From an uncultured Eubacteriales bacterium (GTDB lineage Bacteria; Bacillota; Clostridia; Lachnospirales; Bianqueaceae), in assembly GCA_900322165.1 (NCBI GenBank), contig ONYR01000334.1, forward strand, positions 1 to 7,243: a DNA stretch of 7,243 bases, read 5' to 3'. The notes under the pieces are model-generated. The model was not told where the DNA came from. It did not search any database and saw nothing but the letters and a program-made list of their open reading frames with translations. Below are positions 6,933 through 7,243 of the stretch, piece after piece. Within the stretch, counting starts at the first letter, position 1. Every line of letters starts with the position of its first letter. The translations under genes and the position numbers were made by a program.

Positions 6933-6957
6933 CTTTGACAGTTTGACTCTCTATAAT
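6929..6957 (+). promoter_or_regulatory. Promoter for secD, overlapping the protease stop codon
   Basis: TTGACT (6929-6934) and a perfect TATAAT (6952-6957) are separated by exactly 17 bp. The -35 contains the TGA stop of the protease gene (6930-6932). Transcription would begin near 6964. Two further TTGAC units follow at 6935 and 6943. Readthrough from the protease gene is also possible because no terminator separates them. Confidence 0.72.
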
Positions 6958-6971
6958 AGATAAGCTGTCAA
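6935..6971. repeat. Inverted repeat flanking the secD -10 box
   Basis: TTGACAG (6935-6941) is the exact reverse complement of CTGTCAA (6965-6971). The arms lie on either side of the -10 box, 30 bp apart centre to centre. This could be a pair of operator half-sites. A role as a terminator is unlikely because the loop is 23 nt and only a short AT-rich run follows. Confidence 0.3.
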
Positions 6972-6995
6972 TTTATCAGGAATGGAGCATCAGCA

Positions 6996-7243
6996 ATGAA
7001 GCACTTAAAAGAAGCAGTCATTCTTTTTCTGACGTTGGCCGTCATTTGTTTGACGGCCTTCGCTGCGTTTGGAGGCGGAAAGGATAACCCGATCAGCGCG
7101 CAGCATATTCACCTTGGATTGGACCTCGCCGGCGGCGTGACCATCACGTATCAGGCTAAAGAGGGTTCCAATCCGTCTTCGGAAGAGATGAACGGTGCCC
7201 TTGCGGTCATTCGTCATCGTCTCGATAACAAAGGCTATACCGA
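6996..7243 (+). CDS. secD: Protein translocase subunit SecD, N-terminal part (runs off the window)
   Basis: SecD works with SecF and the SecYEG channel, using the proton motive force to help proteins complete export across the membrane. Only 82 codons plus two bases are visible. Residues 6-25 form the first membrane helix. HLGLDLAGG (39-47) is the conserved SecD LGLDLxGG motif at the start of the first periplasmic-side domain. The visible end, ALAVIRHRLDNKGYT, matches the family's conserved V-x-x-R-x-D-x-x-G-x-T stretch. GGAG (6984-6987) lies 8 bp before the ATG. Whether this is a separate SecD or a SecDF fusion cannot be told here. Promoter and spacing suggest that it starts its own unit, possibly with readthrough from the protease gene. 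Confidence 0.92.
   Translation, partial: MKHLKEAVILFLTLAVICLTAFAAFGGGKDNPISAQHIHLGLDLAGGVTITYQAKEGSNPSSEEMNGALAVIRHRLDNKGYT

Noticed and set aside
6935..6957. The perfect TTGACA at 6935-6940 as the secD -35 box.
   Set aside because: It is only 11 bp from the TATAAT; the TTGACT at 6929 has the correct 17-bp spacing.

Overview
The window looks like a chromosomal stretch of a low-to-moderate GC Gram-positive bacterium (Bacillota). The basis is strong AGGAGG-type ribosome binding sites, sigma-A-like TTGACA/TATAAT promoters, a CsoR-type repressor, an ABC-F translation factor of the YdiF/Uup type, an M6-type surface metalloprotease, and base composition near 50% GC by eye. An Erysipelotrichia-like host is a guess from overall protein flavour, not something shown here. 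There are no mobile-element genes, CRISPR arrays, tRNAs or rRNAs.

Layout: (1) 15-398 (+), a CsoR/RcnR-family metal-sensing repressor with a His-rich N-terminal arm, closed by a terminator at 415-442. (2) 546-2390 (+), a large protein with a secreted-side alpha/beta-hydrolase domain followed by about eight membrane segments. (3) 2487-3143 (+), a HAD-superfamily phosphatase/phosphomutase with its own promoter. (4) A bidirectional terminator at 3169-3206 separates it from (5) 3214-5112 (-), a two-ATPase-domain ABC-F protein. (6) An intergenic region at 5113-5273 carries two divergent promoters whose -35 boxes overlap in one 7-bp element. (7) 5274-6932 (+), a secreted, membrane-anchored M6-type zinc metalloprotease with a Ser/Glu-rich stalk. 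(8) From 6996 to the window edge (+), the first 82 residues of the Sec translocon subunit SecD, with a promoter whose -35 box overlaps the protease stop codon.

Most genes appear to be single transcription units rather than one operon: three intergenic regions hold good promoter matches and two hold hairpin-plus-T-tract terminators. No obvious multi-gene system is encoded. The points most worth a second look are the shared -35 divergent promoter pair, a 14-codon upstream reading frame that ends inside the ABC-F start codon, the membrane-fused extracytoplasmic hydrolase, the stalked cell-surface protease, and the His-rich arm of the metal sensor.
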